From positions 45,606 to 109,605 of the forward strand of contig NZ_BMPQ01000019.1 of assembly GCF_014647675.1 (NCBI RefSeq): DNA of 64,000 nt, written 5' to 3'. The DNA is from Streptomyces flaveus (lineage in GTDB: Bacteria; Actinomycetota; Actinomycetes; Streptomycetales; Streptomycetaceae). Of the stretch, positions 61,983 to 64,000 are shown one piece after another. The notes below the pieces were generated by a model. It was given only the letters and a program-made list of their open reading frames with translations. It was not told the DNA's origin and did no database searches. A program made the position numbers and the translations under genes. Each line of letters opens with the position of its first letter. Position 1 is the first letter of the stretch.

Positions 61983-62936
61983 ATGACCGTCGCCTCCAGC
62001 AGCCCACCATCCCGCCTACCACTCAGCGGTGCCGAAGCCGTGGCGCCCATGAAGAAGGTCAAGGCCCGCGCCCAAGGTGACGGCGCCCTCGCGGCCGTCT
62101 TCATCGCACCGGCCATGCTGGGCTTTCTGGTCTTCCTGCTCTGGCCCACGCTGCGCGGCATCTGGCTCAGCTTCACCCGGTACAACCTGCTGACTCCGGC
62201 GGAGTTCGTGGGCCTGGACAACTACGTCCGTATGGTCAACGACCCGATCTTCTGGGACTCGTTGTGGGTCACCGTCGAGTACGTGGTCCTCAACATCGGT
62301 GTCCAGACGGTCGCGGCGCTCGCCATCGCGGTCCTGCTCCAGCGGCTCACGCAGTCGTCCCTGCTGCGGGGCATCGTGCTCACCCCGTATCTGATGTCGA
62401 ACGTCGTCGCCGGCCTCGTCTGGCTGTGGATGCTCGACACCCAGCTCGGCATCGGCAACGAGATCATCAGCGGTCTCGGCGCCGACCGCATCCCCTTCCT
62501 CGCCGACGAGACCTGGGCCATCCCCACCATCGCCCTGATCAACGTCTGGCGGCACGTCGGCTACACCGCCCTGCTCCTGTTCGCCGGGCTCCAGGCCATC
62601 CCGAACGACATGTACGAGGCGGCCAGGGTCGACGGCGCGAGTGAGTGGCGGATGTTCTGGCGGATCACGATGCCGCTGCTGCGGCCGGTACTGGCGGTGG
62701 TGCTGATCATGACCGTGATCGGTTCGTTCCAGGTCTTCGACACCGTCGCGGTGACCACCGCGGGCGGCCCGGCCAACGCGACCAACGTCCTGCAGTACTA
62801 CATCTACGGCTCCGCCTTCGGCCGCTTCCAGTTCGGCTACGCCTCGGCGATGTCGGTGGCCCTGCTGGTCGTGCTGAGCGCGATCACCGTCCTGCAGTAC
62901 CGGCTCACCCGGGCCGGCCAGAGCGACCTCGGCTGA
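61983..62936 (+). CDS. Sugar ABC permease, MalF type (second system)
   Basis: A 317-residue permease with six membrane segments. A basic cytoplasmic start (MKKVKARAQG at about 22) precedes the first helix FIAPAMLGFLVFLLWPTLRG. The EAA loop is MYEAARVDGASEWRMFWRIT. ATG 61983 has GGGAG upstream. Divergent from the ROK gene, unusual only in that the binding-protein gene follows rather than precedes the permeases. Confidence 0.92.
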   Translation: MTVASSSPPSRLPLSGAEAVAPMKKVKARAQGDGALAAVFIAPAMLGFLVFLLWPTLRGIWLSFTRYNLLTPAEFVGLDNYVRMVNDPIFWDSLWVTVEYVVLNIGVQTVAALAIAVLLQRLTQSSLLRGIVLTPYLMSNVVAGLVWLWMLDTQLGIGNEIISGLGADRIPFLADETWAIPTIALINVWRHVGYTALLLFAGLQAIPNDMYEAARVDGASEWRMFWRITMPLLRPVLAVVLIMTVIGSFQVFDTVAVTTAGGPANATNVLQYYIYGSAFGRFQFGYASAMSVALLVVLSAITVLQYRLTRAGQSDLG

Positions 62937-62954
62937 CGGAAGGGAGATACCGAC

Positions 62955-63875
62955 ATGGCTGCCGTAACAGCGACCAACACCGGGATACGACCGGAGCGGC
63001 GCAGGTTCTCCTTCGGACGGGCCGCGGCCTGGACCGGAATGGTCCTGATCGTCCTCATCACCATGCTGCCCTTCTACTGGATCCTGCGCACCGCGCTCTC
63101 CACCAACGCGGGCCTGGGCGCCGACCCCACCAACCCGCTGCCCGTCGACCTCACCACCAGCGGCTTCGAGCGGGCCCTCGGTCTGCAGTCGGCCGAGGAG
63201 GCGGTCGCGCAGGGCGGCGCGGGCGGCGGGCTCGACTTCTGGCGCTATCTGCTCAACTCGGTGGGCGTCTCGACGGTGATCACCGCGTGCCAGATCTTCT
63301 TCTCCGCGATGGCCGCGTACGCCTTCGCACGGCTGCGCTGGCGCGGCCGGGACAAGGTGTTCGCCCTGTTCCTGGCCGGACTGATGGTGCCGACCATCTT
63401 CACGCTGCTGCCGAACTTCGTGCTCATCAAGGAACTCCAGCTGGTGGACACGCTGTTGGGGATCGCGCTGCCGACGATGTTCATGACGCCGTTCGCGGTC
63501 TTCTTCCTGCGGCAGTTCTTCATGAACATCCCCCGGGAGGTCGAGGAGGCGGCGCTGCTCGACGGCGCCGGGAAGATCAAGATCTTCTTCCGGGTCGTCC
63601 TGCCGATGGCGTCCACCCCGATCATCACGCTGTCGGTGCTGACGTACATCACGTCCTGGAACGACTACTTCTGGCCGCTGATGGTGTCGTACAGCGACAG
63701 CTCGCGCGTGCTGACCGTGGCGCTGGCGGTCTTCCGGGCGCAGACCCCGGCGACCGGCGTCGACTGGTCCGGGCTCATGGCGGCGACGCTGATCGCCGCG
63801 CTGCCGATGCTGGTGCTCTTCGCCTGCTTCGCCCGCCGCATCGTCAGCTCCATCGGCTTCACCGGGATCAAGTGA
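62955..63875 (+). CDS. Sugar ABC permease, MalG type (second system)
   Basis: A 306-residue permease with six membrane segments; EAA loop REVEEAALLDGAGKIKIFFR and the conserved YITSWNDYFWPLMV. An insert rich in Gly and Ala lies in the first outer loop (about 60-85). ATG 62955 follows GAAGGGAGA, 18 bp after the MalF-type stop. Confidence 0.92.
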   Translation: MAAVTATNTGIRPERRRFSFGRAAAWTGMVLIVLITMLPFYWILRTALSTNAGLGADPTNPLPVDLTTSGFERALGLQSAEEAVAQGGAGGGLDFWRYLLNSVGVSTVITACQIFFSAMAAYAFARLRWRGRDKVFALFLAGLMVPTIFTLLPNFVLIKELQLVDTLLGIALPTMFMTPFAVFFLRQFFMNIPREVEEAALLDGAGKIKIFFRVVLPMASTPIITLSVLTYITSWNDYFWPLMVSYSDSSRVLTVALAVFRAQTPATGVDWSGLMAATLIAALPMLVLFACFARRIVSSIGFTGIK

Positions 63876-63885
63876 GGGAATGACC

Positions 63886-64000
63886 ATGCGACTTCGTACG
63901 CTGACCGCGCTGGCCGGAGCGCTGACCTTGTCCCTGGTGACCGGCTGCGCGAACGGCGATTCCACCGGGGCCTCCGCGAACACGGTGACGTACTGGCTGT
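63886..64000 (+). CDS. Sugar ABC substrate-binding lipoprotein, partial
   Basis: Only the first 38 codons are in the window. They form a lipoprotein signal, MRLRTLTALAGALTLSLVTG followed by Cys, then CANGDSTGASANTVTYWL at the mature start, typical for family 1 sugar binders. GAGGG gives better spacing to ATG 63886 than to ATG 63880. It completes the second sugar import operon. Confidence 0.8.
   Translation, partial: MRLRTLTALAGALTLSLVTGCANGDSTGASANTVTYWL

Noticed and set aside
62016-63983. 655-codon minus-strand frame
   Set aside because: Antisense to two permease genes with intact EAA loops.

Overview
The window reads as chromosomal DNA of a Streptomyces or close relative. Base composition is very GC-rich with G/C-saturated third codon positions, and GTG starts and ATGA/GTGA stop-start overlaps are common. 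Several families are Streptomyces hallmarks: a Pep-type HATPase-like protein, DUF5133, DUF6479, DUF4032, a SigB/SigF/SigG sigma factor, a PopR/ClgR regulator beside two clpP genes, and sugar ABC operons without their own ATPase. I saw no rRNA, tRNA, CRISPR or phage genes.

Layout. 0.06-8.2 kb: a GT39-like membrane glycosyltransferase diverges from an acyl-CoA synthetase. The wreck of a GH10 xylanase follows, then an F420/FMN-type oxidoreductase, a Pep protein, a DUF5133 protein, and a divergent LysE-type exporter/ArgP regulator pair with a palindrome between them. 8.3-17.2 kb: a hypothetical protein, a DUF485 plus sodium:solute symporter pair, a DUF4032 kinase-fold protein, a universal stress protein, a cytochrome P450, and an ECF sigma factor operon whose membrane partner and secreted downstream neighbour appear to share a four-cysteine SH3-like domain.

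17.2-29.9 kb is a large acid-sugar uptake and catabolism locus. Leftward run a DUF1537 kinase, PdxA2 and a DeoR regulator. Rightward run a complete Dpp-type ABC transporter, an aldo/keto reductase, an HpcH/HpaI aldolase, a sialidase-like beta-propeller protein and a 2-hydroxyacid dehydrogenase. The two arms share a divergent promoter region with a perfect 23-bp inverted repeat. The likely logic is import of an acid-sugar-containing compound, oxidation, 4-phosphorylation and dehydrogenation to a decarboxylating 3-keto acid, with an aldolase branch. The substrate cannot be named from sequence.

29.9-38.4 kb: a stand-alone LigD phosphoesterase is followed by a 7.5-kb island bounded by inverted IS630-type ends at CTAG. 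The N-terminal and C-terminal remnants of one IS630 transposase lie at opposite ends. Inside are a cupin, an alpha/beta hydrolase, a quinone-oxidoreductase-like enzyme, an FMN reductase and a MarR regulator, tied together by three copies of a TTCGAATTCGAA-core palindrome, plus a STAND-like ATPase. The island abuts the stop codon of an erythromycin-esterase-like gene, which diverges from a two-HTH MerR/TioE-type regulator.

40.5-56.9 kb holds an Orn/Lys/Arg decarboxylase and a stress block (CsbD, ANTAR protein, SigB-type sigma factor, DUF6479, with candidate SigB-type promoters sitting almost on start codons). It continues with a flavodoxin-like reductase, an EamA transporter, an orphan sugar-binding lipoprotein, an AadA-like nucleotidyltransferase, an FAD monooxygenase, an MBL-fold hydrolase, a TerD-CAP-CAP fusion, a CDF metal exporter, a lipoprotein, PopR and a clpP pair. 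One of the clpP products lacks the catalytic histidine. 57.2-64 kb: two carbohydrate ABC systems (binding protein, MalF/MalG permeases, no ATPase) with a ROK repressor between them; the last binding-protein gene runs off the window.
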